A stretch of 64,000 nt of DNA from Gemmatimonas sp. (GTDB taxonomy: Bacteria > Gemmatimonadota > Gemmatimonadetes > Gemmatimonadales > Gemmatimonadaceae). The stretch is taken from positions 1 through 64,000 of the forward strand of contig JAAVWC010000013.1 in the NCBI GenBank assembly GCA_023910675.1, read 5' to 3'. Shown here piece after piece: positions 1 to 9,100 of the stretch (positions are counted from its first letter, which is position 1; each line of letters opens with the position of its first letter). Below the pieces are notes generated by a model. It did no database searches. It was given only the letters and a program-made list of their open reading frames with translations, and had not been told where the DNA came from. Made by a program: the position numbers and the translations under genes.

Positions 1-2
1 CG

Positions 3-2021
3 CGGGTGCTGGCCCTGTTCAAGCTTGTGCACGAGGGGTCGCATCATCCGGCGCTGCCGGTCCCCGCCTATGGCGGGGACCTGTTTCAACCAGCGGCGGC
101 CGATGGGACGCTGGGGATTGATCGTGCCCTTGGCGTGTTTGAAAAGGCCTGTTTTGTTCGTGAACTTGTGTCTGATCATGACGCGCTGACGCTCCTTGAG
201 CGTCTCACGCGCACGCGGGTGAAAGTGCGCCAGGGGCGTACCGCCATGTGGGTGTCCGCACCGGTCGATTTCTCCGATCTATCCAGCGAGTACATCGGCA
301 TTTTGTATGAAGGGCTACTCGATTTTGAGCTGCGAACCGCCCCGGCCGGCGATCCGGTAATCTTCCTGTCCGTCGGCAACCAGCCTGCGCTGCCGCTGTC
401 TCGACTGGAGGCGATGACGGACGCGGGGCTCGTCGAACTGCTCGACGCGATGAAGGATACCAGCAAGCCGTCCGATGACGGCGATGTAGCCGGTGACGCT
501 GCTGCTGACGCCGCAGAGGTCAACGATGAAGCCGTTAGCGCCGACGAGGCGAGCACCGGTGGCGACGACGAAGCGGTGGAGGAGGAGGCCGCCGCTGGTG
601 AGGACGCGGCAAGTGACGCAGTCGTGCCGGATGATGCGCGATTGCTCACGCGATCCCGAGCCGAGCTCTGGGCACGCCGTGCTGTTGCCGCGGGTGGCTG
701 GGTGCCCAAGCTCCGCGGTGCCGTCACGCCGGAGAAGCGTGCCGCCCACGAGGCCGCGGTGGCTCGGAAGGCCAAGCAGTTGGTGACCCGCGTTGTCCTG
801 CCGGGCGAACGATTCCTGGTGCGGTGGGGCGGAACGCGAAAGGGATCCGGTAGCTTCTATACGCGCCCGGGGCTGGCGGTCCCGCTGGTGCAGCGCACCC
901 TGCGGCCGCTAGCGTACAATCCGCCAATGAGTGCCGCAGGCACGCCCGACATCGATGCTCCCGCGGCGGCGTGGACGCCCAAACGACCGGAAGAGATTCT
1001 GGCCCTGTCGGTGTGCGATCCGGCCTGCGGCTCGGGCACGTTTCCGGTGGGCGCGCTGCGCTTCCTTACCGATGCGCTGTATGCGTCATTGAATAACCAT
1101 GGCCGCATTTCGATACATGGCGATCAGGCTCTCGTACGGCTACTCAACGCCAGCACGGCGCCCGTGTCCGATGAACGACTCGGCGATGAACGGCTGCCCT
1201 GCCGTCCGGACGATCCAACCTTCGAGCCACGGCTCAAGGCCGTATTGCGGCGGTACGTGGTGGAGCGGTGCATCTACGGCGTGGATCTCGACCCGCTCGC
1301 GGTGGAGTTGTGCCGCCTGGCGCTGTGGATCGAGACCATGGATCGCACGCTGCCGTTCTCGTTCCTCGACCACAAGATCAAGTGCGGCAACGGCCTGATC
1401 GGCGCGTGGTTCGATCAGTTCCAGCACTACCCCGCCATGGCGTGGAAGCATCGCGAGGGCGGGGACAAGGGACACGCGAATGGCGTGCACTTTGCGCAGG
1501 ACGCGCGCGGCAAGGCAATCAAGGCGTGGACCAAGGATGTACTCACGCTCGACCTGCAACGCTTCCTGAGCGGTCGCACCCTGTTCGATCAGGACATGAT
1601 GGCGCAGGCGAACGAGGTGCATGCCGCCGCTCTCACCACGCTGGCCGCGCTGCATGACTTGCCGGTCCAGGATGCCGCCGAGCGCAGCAAGCGTTATCGC
1701 GAGGAGCTGCTGGGGGCGCCCGCGTGGCAACGGCTCAAGGGGGCGATGGACCTATGGTGCGCCTGCTGGTTCTGGCCGGCCGACCGGCTCGATGTGGCAC
1801 CGCTGCCCAGTACCTTCGCGGCGCCGTCGGAACAGACGCTGGCCGTGGCTCGTGCAATCGCCGAACGAAAGCGGTTCTTTCATTGGGAGTTGGAGTTTCC
1901 CGACGTATTCAGCGCGGCAGAGTCAGGGTTCAGCGCCATCCTTGGTAATCCACCATGGGACATCGCAAAACCCAGTTCCAAGGAGTTCTTCTCGAACATC
2001 GATCCCCTGTTCCGCACGTAA
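3..2021 (+). CDS. Eco57I/DISARM-type N6-adenine DNA methylase, N-terminal part, ended by in-frame TAA
   Basis: The reading frame is open to the left window edge, so the true start lies outside. Counting codons from position 6, SAM-binding motif I (DPACGSGTF) starts at D338 and catalytic motif IV (GNPPW) has N648; motif I before motif IV is the gamma-class adenine methylase order. Residues about 155-210 form an acidic, low-complexity linker. The frame stops at TAA 2019-2021, only about 20 codons after NPPW. The same frame then stays open for another 800 codons with coherent sequence, so this is one large protein of more than 1470 residues broken by a nonsense codon. It resembles the large methylases of type IIG and DISARM-like loci (family knowledge). 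Its downstream partners are DarTG and a DUF1998 helicase. Whether it is dead, read through or a sequencing error cannot be told here. Confidence 0.85.
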   Translation, partial: RVLALFKLVHEGSHHPALPVPAYGGDLFQPAAADGTLGIDRALGVFEKACFVRELVSDHDALTLLERLTRTRVKVRQGRTAMWVSAPVDFSDLSSEYIGILYEGLLDFELRTAPAGDPVIFLSVGNQPALPLSRLEAMTDAGLVELLDAMKDTSKPSDDGDVAGDAAADAAEVNDEAVSADEASTGGDDEAVEEEAAAGEDAASDAVVPDDARLLTRSRAELWARRAVAAGGWVPKLRGAVTPEKRAAHEAAVARKAKQLVTRVVLPGERFLVRWGGTRKGSGSFYTRPGLAVPLVQRTLRPLAYNPPMSAAGTPDIDAPAAAWTPKRPEEILALSVCDPACGSGTFPVGALRFLTDALYASLNNHGRISIHGDQALVRLLNASTAPVSDERLGDERLPCRPDDPTFEPRLKAVLRRYVVERCIYGVDLDPLAVELCRLALWIETMDRTLPFSFLDHKIKCGNGLIGAWFDQFQHYPAMAWKHREGGDKGHANGVHFAQDARGKAIKAWTKDVLTLDLQRFLSGRTLFDQDMMAQANEVHAAALTTLAALHDLPVQDAAERSKRYREELLGAPAWQRLKGAMDLWCACWFWPADRLDVAPLPSTFAAPSEQTLAVARAIAERKRFFHWELEFPDVFSAAESGFSAILGNPPWDIAKPSSKEFFSNIDPLFRT

Positions 2022-4427
2022 GGGAAGCAGGAGGCCATTGAGCAACAGAAGCGCTACTTCGCGAACGAGGCCATCGAGCGAGAGTGGCTTGACTACTCTG
2101 CTGACTTTCGCGCACAGTCGAACTTCGTTGGACATAGCGCGAAGCCGTTCGGCGACCCCAAGGCGTCTGAGGACAACAGCGACCGATTCACGGTCTCGCG
2201 CGGCAAGGAGAACGGCACAGTCCACGAGCGCTGGCGCGTAGCACGTCGGCGCTCTGTCGGGTATGCAGACCCCCAGCACTCATTTCAGCATCAAGGGTCG
2301 GCAGACGTCAACCTGTACAAGCTGTTTCTCGAACAGGCGCACGCGCTTCTCCGTCGCGGAGGGCGACTGGGCTTCATCGTGCCATCGGGCGTGTACTCGG
2401 ACCACGGTACCGGCGCGCTGCGCACGCTCTTCCTCGATCACTGCCGCTGGGAGTGGCTGTTTGGGTTCGAGAATCGCGAGGCGATCTTCGACATTCACCG
2501 CTCCTTCAAGTTCAACCCGCTCGTCATCGAGAAGGGAGGTCGCACCGAGGCCATTCGCACGGCCTTCATGCGGCGGTCGTTCCGCGAGTGGGAGCAGGCG
2601 GAGCAGATCGCCACGCCGTACACGCGCGCGCAGGTGGAGCGCTTCAGCCCGCGTTCGCGCGCCATTCTCGAAGTCGAGTCGGCGCGTGACCTCGAAATCC
2701 TGGAGAAGATCTACGCCAACTCCGTGTTGCTCGGCGACGACGGCCTCGATGGCTGGGGCGTGAAGTACAGCACGGAGTTCCACATGACCAACGACTCCAA
2801 GCTGTTCCCGCCGCGCCCGAAGTGGGAGGCGCAGGAGTATCGCCCCGACGAATACAGCCGGTGGCTCAAGGGGAATTGGCGTCCGATTGCGGAGCTGTGG
2901 CCGGAGCTCGGCGTGGACCCCGCGCAGGTGGTGCCGGCGGACATCGTGCTGGAGGAGTGGCTGTTCGACAGCAGCGCCGGGCCGGGGGAGCGGTCCGCGC
3001 GTGGCGAGTATGTGCACGGGCATCTGCTCAAGCCGGGGGACGTGCAGCGAACCCCGTGGCGCCTGAGGTGCGCCCAGCCTCCGTACGATTCCCTGCCCAT
3101 TCCGCGCGCCGAAATACCGGCGGGCATCGTCCTCTCTAGGGAGGCGAATGCTTGGATGCGAGTGGACGAGATTGAGGACATCGCGTTACCCCTTTACGAA
3201 GGGCGCATGATCAACATGTTCGATTTCAGCGAAAAGGGTTGGGTGAGCGGCAAGGGGCGTACTGCCAAATGGGACGCTGTTCCAGTCGATCAGAAGTATC
3301 TCCGTCCGCAGTATCTGATGGCGTCGGTGACGTATGAGGAAGAGCAGTTCAAGCGGTATATCGCGGGCGTCAAGAGCGAGTCGGGCGCCGAAGCAGCGGC
3401 CGATGAGGAACGGCGTCTCAGCGACCCATTGGAACGCCGCGCGTGGGCTGCCCTGCAGGCGCGGCGCGTTTCATTCATGGATGTCACATCCTCGACCAAC
3501 ACCCGGACAATCGTAGGGGCCGTCACGCCGCGCATGCCGGCTGGGAACAAGGTTCCCGCGCTCAAGGTGAAGCGCGTCGAACCTGAGCTCCTCTGTTCAT
3601 TTCTTGACTCGTTTGTCTTCGACTATGTCATGCGTCGGAGACTGACTGGCCTAAGTGCCAACTTCTTCTTGCTTCGTGAGGCACCGCTTCCGGCTTTATC
3701 AACGGTCGAAGGGGCTGCTCGCGCACTGTCGAGCGTCGGCTTGGCGTTAAATGCTATCTCGGCGGTCTTCGCTGAGAGGTGGATTTCAGCTGAGGCGCTC
3801 AAAGGTGAGAAGGCGTGGCGATCCTGTTTCGCGCTACTTGATGCCGAGCGATTACGCCTGCGCTGCATGGTCGACGCAGTTGCTGCCCTGGCCTACGGCA
3901 TCGAGGAAAGCGATCTCGATGACTTGCTGGACGACAACCCACTTGGCCAACCAGGCAAGGCGCGATCTCCAAAGGGCTTCTGGCGGGTAGATTACACCTT
4001 GGATCCGGAACTCAGGCATCCGGTTCTATTCCGAGCAGCGTTCCGTAGCCTCAACGCGGAAGTCCGCGCGTGTAACGGCGACACGACACTTGGAGTATCG
4101 AAGTTCCTGTCAGGAAGCGATGGCGCTGGCTGGCACCTTCCAGAGTCTTTGCTGTTGTCCGATTATGGCCTGAGTGACGAAACGCGCGGGCTCCAGGCAG
4201 CTTCGGTCGCTCGGCGACTCGGACCACGATTCTTCGATTGGCAACTCACGCAGTGCCCGGAGGAGTCGTGGCGCGAATGCCACGTTCACGCTCGTAATCT
4301 ACAGGAGGTGACTGTTGGGCAGATATTAGTTGATAGCGACGGCGACTATCCCGTTTACGTTCAAGCCACGCGGCGTGTTAACGCGCGCGTAGCCGAATCG
4401 CAGCCGCAGACTACGCTGTTCGATTGA
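2022..4427 (+). CDS. Same methylase, C-terminal part (target recognition region) after the internal stop
   Basis: This stretch is in the same frame as the preceding half and is open from the codon after TAA 2019-2021 to TGA 4425-4427. The first ATG is at 2379, but the sequence between 2022 and 2379 is equally protein-like (FRT-stop-GKQEAIEQQ and onward), so homology probably begins directly at the stop. It should hold the post-motif-IV part of the methylase fold and the target recognition region, with frequent Trp, Arg and Phe and a region around 'EREWLFGFENR'-like sequence that is typical of the family. The stop overlaps the next start (TGATG), so translation of darT was probably coupled to full-length synthesis of this protein. 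A premature stop 2.4 kb upstream could lower downstream expression by polarity. Confidence 0.8.
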   Translation, partial: GKQEAIEQQKRYFANEAIEREWLDYSADFRAQSNFVGHSAKPFGDPKASEDNSDRFTVSRGKENGTVHERWRVARRRSVGYADPQHSFQHQGSADVNLYKLFLEQAHALLRRGGRLGFIVPSGVYSDHGTGALRTLFLDHCRWEWLFGFENREAIFDIHRSFKFNPLVIEKGGRTEAIRTAFMRRSFREWEQAEQIATPYTRAQVERFSPRSRAILEVESARDLEILEKIYANSVLLGDDGLDGWGVKYSTEFHMTNDSKLFPPRPKWEAQEYRPDEYSRWLKGNWRPIAELWPELGVDPAQVVPADIVLEEWLFDSSAGPGERSARGEYVHGHLLKPGDVQRTPWRLRCAQPPYDSLPIPRAEIPAGIVLSREANAWMRVDEIEDIALPLYEGRMINMFDFSEKGWVSGKGRTAKWDAVPVDQKYLRPQYLMASVTYEEEQFKRYIAGVKSESGAEAAADEERRLSDPLERRAWAALQARRVSFMDVTSSTNTRTIVGAVTPRMPAGNKVPALKVKRVEPELLCSFLDSFVFDYVMRRRLTGLSANFFLLREAPLPALSTVEGAARALSSVGLALNAISAVFAERWISAEALKGEKAWRSCFALLDAERLRLRCMVDAVAALAYGIEESDLDDLLDDNPLGQPGKARSPKGFWRVDYTLDPELRHPVLFRAAFRSLNAEVRACNGDTTLGVSKFLSGSDGAGWHLPESLLLSDYGLSDETRGLQAASVARRLGPRFFDWQLTQCPEESWRECHVHARNLQEVTVGQILVDSDGDYPVYVQATRRVNARVAESQPQTTLFD

Positions 4428-5089
4428 TGTCACCCTCCCAGAAGCCGCTGTCGGAGGTGCTCACGTTGGCGAATGCGTTGATCTTCCGCATCACGCATCG
4501 CGACAACGTCCCGCACATTCTGACGCACGGCATACACTGCCAGAGCTCGGACGTGGTCAATCCGGCATTCGTCCCGATTGGTAGCACCGACATCATTGGG
4601 AAGCGCGCCTCTCGAACAGTGGATGTCGCCCCGGGTGGCTTGTTGGTGAACTATGTGCCGTTCTACTTCACACCGTGCACGCCGATGCTCTACAACATCG
4701 TGACGGGTAGGAACGGCGTGGTCCAGCGGGCACGCGCTGAGGTGGTGGTGCTGGTATCGTCCTTCGACGAGGTCGAACGGCTGGGCATTCAAATGGTTGT
4801 GGCTGATCGCAATGCAACCCTGATGTCCGCCACGATGAAGTCCGGGCGGGCGTTGCTCGAGGACCTCCCGTGGGACGCGTGGCGTGGCCGCAACTTCAGG
4901 CGCGACCAGAACGACCCGGAGCCTTTCGAGCGGTATCAGGCGGAAGCCCTCGTTCACCGACTCTTGCCTCCTGCTGGTTTGCTCAGCATCATTACACATG
5001 ACGCGGCAACGCAAGCCACTGTCGCTCAAGCGGTTAGCGAAGCTGGCCTCACCATCCCTACCCACGTCCGCAGTCACTGGTACCCGTGA
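4427..5089 (+). CDS. darT: DarT-type DNA ADP-ribosyltransferase toxin (DUF4433)
   Basis: A 220-residue protein. DarT enzymes transfer ADP-ribose from NAD+ to a base in single-stranded DNA, blocking replication of the cell or of an infecting phage (family knowledge). Visible signatures are the N-terminal 'IFRITHRDNVPHIL..GI' NAD-site region (residues about 15-35) and the conserved 'PFERYQAEALV' block, with catalytic Glu at about residue 173. ATG 4427 is chosen because it overlaps the methylase stop as TGATG; a TTG one codon earlier is possible. It overlaps its antitoxin by 4 bp (GTGA), the usual coupled TA layout. The toxin is intact here, so the downstream antitoxin should also be functional. 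Confidence 0.88.
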   Translation: MSPSQKPLSEVLTLANALIFRITHRDNVPHILTHGIHCQSSDVVNPAFVPIGSTDIIGKRASRTVDVAPGGLLVNYVPFYFTPCTPMLYNIVTGRNGVVQRARAEVVVLVSSFDEVERLGIQMVVADRNATLMSATMKSGRALLEDLPWDAWRGRNFRRDQNDPEPFERYQAEALVHRLLPPAGLLSIITHDAATQATVAQAVSEAGLTIPTHVRSHWYP

Positions 5090-6171
5090 GCATCCGCTAC
5101 ACCCAGGGCAACCTGCTCGACGCCACCGCCGACGCGCTGGTCAACACCGTCAACGAAGTTGGCGTGATGGGGAAGGGCATCGCATTGCAGTTCCGCGAGG
5201 CGTTCCCTGAGAGCGCGCGTGAGTACGAGCAGGCGGCCAAGGCCGGTAAGGTTCACGTTGGCAAGGTGCTCGTGTCGCACGGGGCAGCGCTGCTTGGCCC
5301 GCGTTGGATCATCCACTTTCCGACCAAGAAGCATTGGCGGAATCCATCGCAGCTGTCGTGGGTGCGCGATGGTCTGCAGGACCTCGTTCACGTCATCCAG
5401 CGAGAAGGCATTCGCTCTATCGCGATTCCCCCGCTGGGCTGTGGCAACGGTGGCCTTGCTTGGGATGACGTACGGCCCGAGATCGAGCGTGCGCTGGCCA
5501 GCCTGCCTGACGTGGACGTCACGGTTTTCGAGCCGACGGAGCGCTACCAAACCGCACCGAAGCGTACGGGGGTTGAAACCCTGACTGCGGCGCGCGCCCT
5601 GATCGCTGAGCTGATTCGTCGATACAGCGTGCTTGGTCTCGAGTGCTCTTTGCTTGAGGTGCAGAAGCTGGCGTGGTTTCTGCACCGTGCCCTCGAACGT
5701 CGGTCGCTCAAAGATCCGCTCGATCTCAAGTTCGCGGCAAACAGGTACGGCCCGTACTCCGACCGCTTGCGCTTCTTGCTCGACGCATTGGACGGGAGCT
5801 ATCTGCACTCCGACAAGCGGTTGGCCGACGCGAGTCCGTTGGATGTGCTCTGGTTCGAGGACAACAAGCGTGAGGCCGTCGCGGCGTATCTCGCGTCACC
5901 GGCGGCAAGTGAGTTCCTCCCCGCCCTCGATGAGGCGACGGCCGTGATCGACGGGTTTGAATCGCCGTTCGGGCTTGAGCTGCTTGCCACGGTGGACTGG
6001 TTGATCTCGCAGGAGCGGGTTGCGCCCACCGTCGTCGCGGTACGCGACGGTATCGCACGGTGGCCGCATGGCCTGGCGGCCGCGCAACGGAAGCATCGCA
6101 TCTTCGATGATCGCGTGCTTGCGCTCGCACTTGACCGACTCAGTGAGACACAGTTCGCCTCCACCTCGTAG
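5086..6171 (+). CDS. darG: DarG macrodomain antitoxin, DNA ADP-ribosylglycohydrolase
   Basis: A 361-residue protein that starts with GTG at 5086, overlapping the darT stop. Residues 1-155 are a macrodomain: 'GNLLDATADALVNTVNEVG' at the N terminus, 'GVMGKGIALQF' as the glycine-rich ADP-ribose loop and 'IPPLGCGNGGL' as the distal loop. This domain removes ADP-ribose from DNA. Residues about 170-361 form a separate C-terminal domain which, in characterised DarG proteins, binds and neutralises DarT directly (family knowledge). Its stop is only 21 bp before the helicase start, so the TA pair sits inside one operon with the methylase and helicase. That suggests it acts as a back-up killing arm or a locus-retention module. 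Confidence 0.88.
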   Translation: MSIRYTQGNLLDATADALVNTVNEVGVMGKGIALQFREAFPESAREYEQAAKAGKVHVGKVLVSHGAALLGPRWIIHFPTKKHWRNPSQLSWVRDGLQDLVHVIQREGIRSIAIPPLGCGNGGLAWDDVRPEIERALASLPDVDVTVFEPTERYQTAPKRTGVETLTAARALIAELIRRYSVLGLECSLLEVQKLAWFLHRALERRSLKDPLDLKFAANRYGPYSDRLRFLLDALDGSYLHSDKRLADASPLDVLWFEDNKREAVAAYLASPAASEFLPALDEATAVIDGFESPFGLELLATVDWLISQERVAPTVVAVRDGIARWPHGLAAAQRKHRIFDDRVLALALDRLSETQFASTS

Positions 6172-6192
6172 CCTCGCAGGAACCCGAAAAGA

Positions 6193-9100
6193 ATGGCGCT
6201 CAATCCGATTGTCTTCACCGAACGTGTGGTACGCAGCTTTCTCCGGTATCAGCTCACGGCGTATCCGTTCGCGGATGACCGGCTGTTGGCGCAGATGCGG
6301 ACGCTGCTCTCCCTGGACGAAACCCGCGATTCGCCGCTGTTGCGCGGCCCATACATCAGCCTTTCCCGGCCATTTCGCACCGGGGCCGCAGTCGATGACC
6401 TCATCAGCAGCGGAGTGTTCCACCCGCATATGCGGCAGCGCATCCCCGGAGAGATCACGCATCTCTACGGGCACCAGGAGGAGGCGGTCCGCGCCATCCA
6501 TGGGCGCCGGACGACGCTCGTCTCGACAGGCACAGGTTCCGGCAAGACGGAGTGCTTCCTCTATCCCGTCGTCAGCCGCTGCCTGGAACTCCGCGACGCG
6601 AGTGAGCCGCCGGGCGTAAGCGCCGTTCTCGTGTATCCCATGAACGCCTTGGCAGAGGATCAGCTGGGGCGCCTCCGCGGTCTGCTGGCCGGCACTGGCA
6701 TCTCGTTCGGAATGTACGTCGGGAAGACGCCACAGTATGAGCGCGATGTGGCTGGCGTACGGCTGCCGCGGGGAGCCTCCCGGGCCGACTACCTAGCGGC
6801 ACTCGAGCGGACGCGGCGCGAGGGACGCGGTGAAACGGTGTATCCCGCGGAGGAGGTGTGCTCGCGCGAGATGATGCGGGCCCCCGGTCAGCAGCCGCGC
6901 ATCCTGCTCACGAACGTGAACCAGTTGGAGTTGCTCCTGACGCGCCAGCAAGATGTGGAGCTTTTTGCGGGCGCACGACTGGACTTTCTCGTCTTCGATG
7001 AAGCGCACACGTTCAGTGGTGCGCAGGGCGCAGAGACCGCGTGCCTCATCCGACGGCTCCGGCGCTTTGTCGGCCGTGCGACCGACGCCACCACCTGCAT
7101 CGCCACCTCGGCGACGATTGTTGATCGCGAGAATCCCAACGCAGCGCGAGACTTTGCCGCACGGTTCTTCGGGGTAGAGGCGAATCAGGTCGTGACGGTT
7201 GGCGAAGCGTATGAGGCGTCCTTGTGGTCGTCTCCTCGTAGCCTTCCCCCAGTTCCCGCGGAGGACCCCAACGTCCTGCTCGATGCCATTGTGGCCGCCG
7301 TGGATCACCCCGTGGACCCGGGCGCGGCCGTGCGGGCCGCGTACACGCGCATGGCCGGCTTGGAACTTGAGGCTGGTGATTGGAGTGAGGCGTTGCACAC
7401 CGCGCTTGGACGCAACGAGCTGGTGTACCGCATCGAGGAAATACTGGTGGCGCCGCGTGCGCTCGGCGAGCTGCCCGCGCTGCTGGAGCCGTTCGCTGGC
7501 CGCATGGTGCATGAGGCGGAGATCCTCGCGTGGTTGGCCCTTGGTGCTGCGGCGAGGCGAGATGCGCGTCCGTTGTTGCGTCCCGTGGTGCACGGATTCA
7601 TTCGTGGCATCAGCGGTGCGGTGGTGAGCTTCGCCGAGGACGGCAATCCGGTGCTATGGCTGGCCGCGGAGGACGAGGTGCATGCGTCACCACCAGAGGA
7701 GCCCAAGGCGCACTTCCCCGTGACGACGTGCAATACCTGCGGGCAGCACTACTTCATTGCGTTCCTCAAGGATTTCCGGTTCTCCAAGAAGAACCCCGAG
7801 GGAGGCACGGCGACGGGGACGGAGTACGTATGGGAGCCGCTCGCCGAGGCTCAAGGTGGGAATCGGGTGGTGCTGGTGGACCGTGTGGTCGGTGCCGAGG
7901 ATGACGAGGACGCGCTGGAACGCACGGCACCACTGTATTTCTGTCGCTCGTGCGGCGCTGCCCATCCGGCCACCGGCAGCCGGTGTCTCCACTGTGGCAA
8001 GTCGGCGCCGTTGGTGGTGCTGTATGCTGTGAGGCAGAAAGAGGACAACCCCGGTTATCTGACCAGCTGCCTTTCGTGCAGCACCGGCGGGCGCCGCTGG
8101 GGCGTCCAGTACCGGGAGCCGGCACGACCGGTCCGCGCGACGAACGTGGCTGATGTTCACGTGCTTGCCCAGGACATTATCCAGCAAGCGGAACGCAAGC
8201 GCTTGCTCGTGTTCTGCGACAATCGCCAGGACGCGGCGTTTCAGGCCGGCTGGATGAAGGATCACGCACGACGCTTCCGACTGCGTGCACTGATGGCCGA
8301 GGCGCTGTCGGCAGGCCATTCGTCTGTGGGCGATGTCGCGCTCTATCTCGATGACCGTCTCGAGCGCGACGCGGCGCTATCACGGGCGCTGGCCCCGGAG
8401 GTGTGGGAGGTCGTGCGTCGCGAGGGGAGCGGGGGAAGGCATGAGCAGGAACGCCGGAAGTTCCTGCGCATCCAGGTGCTACGTGAAGTGACGCTGTCGT
8501 CCAAGCAGTCCCTCGGCCTTGAACCGTGGGGACGGATGAAGGTCGAGTATGAAGGACTCGACGCGACTTGGCCGTGGATTCAGGAGCAGTCGAGGCTGCT
8601 TCGTATCCCCGCGGAGACATTGCGCGACGGGGTGGCTGTATTGCTCGATAGCCTCCGGCGGAAGCGCCTGCTGTTCGATCCGGAGCGCGGGATCTTCACG
8701 CGATACTGGATGGAAGGCGACCAGGAGATTCAAGCAGGCTACTTGCCCGTGATGGGGGCCCCGCAGGGAACCAAGCTGCGACGAGACAGCGGTGACGACG
8801 CCAAGTACGTCGTGCAGTGGCTGAGCGAGAAGGGTGACACGGCTGTGCGTCTGATCGCCCGTTCTTGGGGAGTATTGGCGAGCGACATCGAGAACTTTCT
8901 GGAGTCGCTGTTCAAGGCGCTCGTGGACAAGGGGCTGCTGCGACCCGTCACGCTCAAAGGATCGAAGGACAGGGCACTGCCTGGCGTCACCGGCGTCTAT
9001 CAGGTCGATGCTGACGCACTTCGTATGGTGAAGAGCCATGGCGTCTGGCGCTGCAAGAGCTGTCGCCGCCGAACCACGCGTGCGACTCCCAAGGCACGGT

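Noticed and set aside
2019..2021. Recoded stop (selenocysteine or pyrrolysine) in the methylase
   Set aside because: The codon is TAA, which is used for neither, and no recoding element is apparent.
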